Position numbers and translations under genes: made by a program. 6,493 bases of DNA, taken from Clostridia bacterium. Its GTDB lineage: Bacteria > Bacillota_A > Clostridia > UMGS1810. The DNA lies in contig JAFSBJ010000132.1 of the NCBI GenBank assembly GCA_017437345.1, forward strand, positions 1 to 6,493, in the 5' to 3' direction. The notes below the pieces were generated by a model. It searched no databases and was not told where the DNA came from. It worked only from the letters and a program-made list of their open reading frames with translations. Position 1 is the stretch's first letter. Every line of letters starts with the position of its first letter. Of this stretch, positions 6,138 to 6,493 are shown one piece after another.

Positions 6138-6493
6138 ATGGCTAGAGAATATTCTTTACAGAATACAAGAAATATCGGTATCATGGCTCACATCGATGCC
6201 GGTAAGACTACAACAACTGAAAGAATACTGTACTACACAGGTCGTATCCACAAAATGGGTGAAACTCACGACGGTGCAGGTACAATGGACTGGATGGCTC
6301 AGGAGCAGGAGCGTGGTATAACAATTACCTCTGCTGCTACAACATGTTTCTGGCAGCCAAAAGTTGGTCCTTATAAAGGCATTGCCCACAGAATCAACAT
6401 CATCGACACACCGGGACATGTTGACTTTACTGTTGAAGTTCAGAGATCACTTCGTGTACTCGACGGTTCTGTTACAGTTATGTGTGCTAAGGG
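6138..6493 (+). CDS. fusA: Elongation factor G, N-terminal part (3' end outside window)
   Basis: EF-G is the GTPase that drives translocation of tRNA and mRNA on the ribosome. The first 118 codons of a protein of about 690-700 residues are visible. The G domain shows the P loop AHIDAGKTT (17-25), switch [16 protein letters not shown] (55-69) and the G3 motif DTPGH (90-94), followed by [16 protein letters not shown]. All key residues are intact. ATG at 6138 is preceded by AAAGGAGGAAA (6118-6128) with good spacing. It is the fourth gene of the operon in the usual str order; tuf would be expected next, beyond the window. Tetracycline ribosomal protection proteins share these motifs, but the close match of this N-terminus and the operon position favour true EF-G. 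Confidence 0.98.
   Translation, partial: MAREYSLQNTRNIGIMAHIDAGKTTTTERILYYTGRIHKMGETHDGAGTMDWMAQEQERGITITSAATTCFWQPKVGPYKGIAHRINIIDTPGHVDFTVEVQRSLRVLDGSVTVMCAK

Noticed and set aside
6115..6419. Other-frame open frames over the start of fusA on both strands
   Set aside because: They lie over the unmistakable EF-G G-domain frame beginning at 6138.

Overview
The window looks like chromosome of a low-GC Gram-positive anaerobe, most likely class Clostridia and perhaps Lachnospiraceae. This is inferred from AT-rich DNA, strong AGGAGG-type ribosome sites, TTG and GTG starts, the Gram-positive-length S12 and S7 proteins, an L7Ae-like gene ahead of rpsL, and the small SGNH hydrolase type. No tRNA, rRNA, CRISPR array, insertion sequence or phage gene was seen.

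Layout, left to right. (1) 1-1394, plus strand: the 3' part of an AMP-forming acyl-CoA synthetase-type gene, then an SGNH/GDSL hydrolase 16 bases later, closed by a terminator. (2) 1396-2375, plus: a YitT-family membrane protein with its own consensus extended -10 promoter and terminator. (3) 2356-3855, plus: an alanine/glycine:cation symporter whose probable promoter lies inside the preceding terminator. Its own terminator is shared, in the opposite direction, with the next gene. (4) 3832-4478: a divergent pair, a small CxxC...CxxC protein with a hydrophobic C-terminal half (minus) and an 80-residue XRE-type regulator (plus). The roughly 125-base spacer between them holds three inverted repeats in a row that look like operators. 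(5) 4493-4593: a terminator within a larger imperfect palindrome. (6) 4624 to the end, plus: a str-type ribosomal operon with a perfect TTGACA-17-TATAAT promoter. It carries an L7Ae-like protein, rpsL (S12), rpsG (S7) and the first 118 codons of fusA (EF-G).

How the parts work together: the str genes build and drive the ribosome and are probably co-transcribed. Two untranslated stretches, the leader (4653-4745) and the 172-base rpsL-rpsG gap (5456-5627), can fold into structures that suggest RNA-level feedback. The left half is a set of independent metabolic and transport units, each with its own terminator and mostly its own promoter. I saw no clear evidence of a wholly new multi-gene system. 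The least explained parts are the divergent zinc-ribbon/XRE unit with its operator cluster and the structured RNA regions of the str operon.
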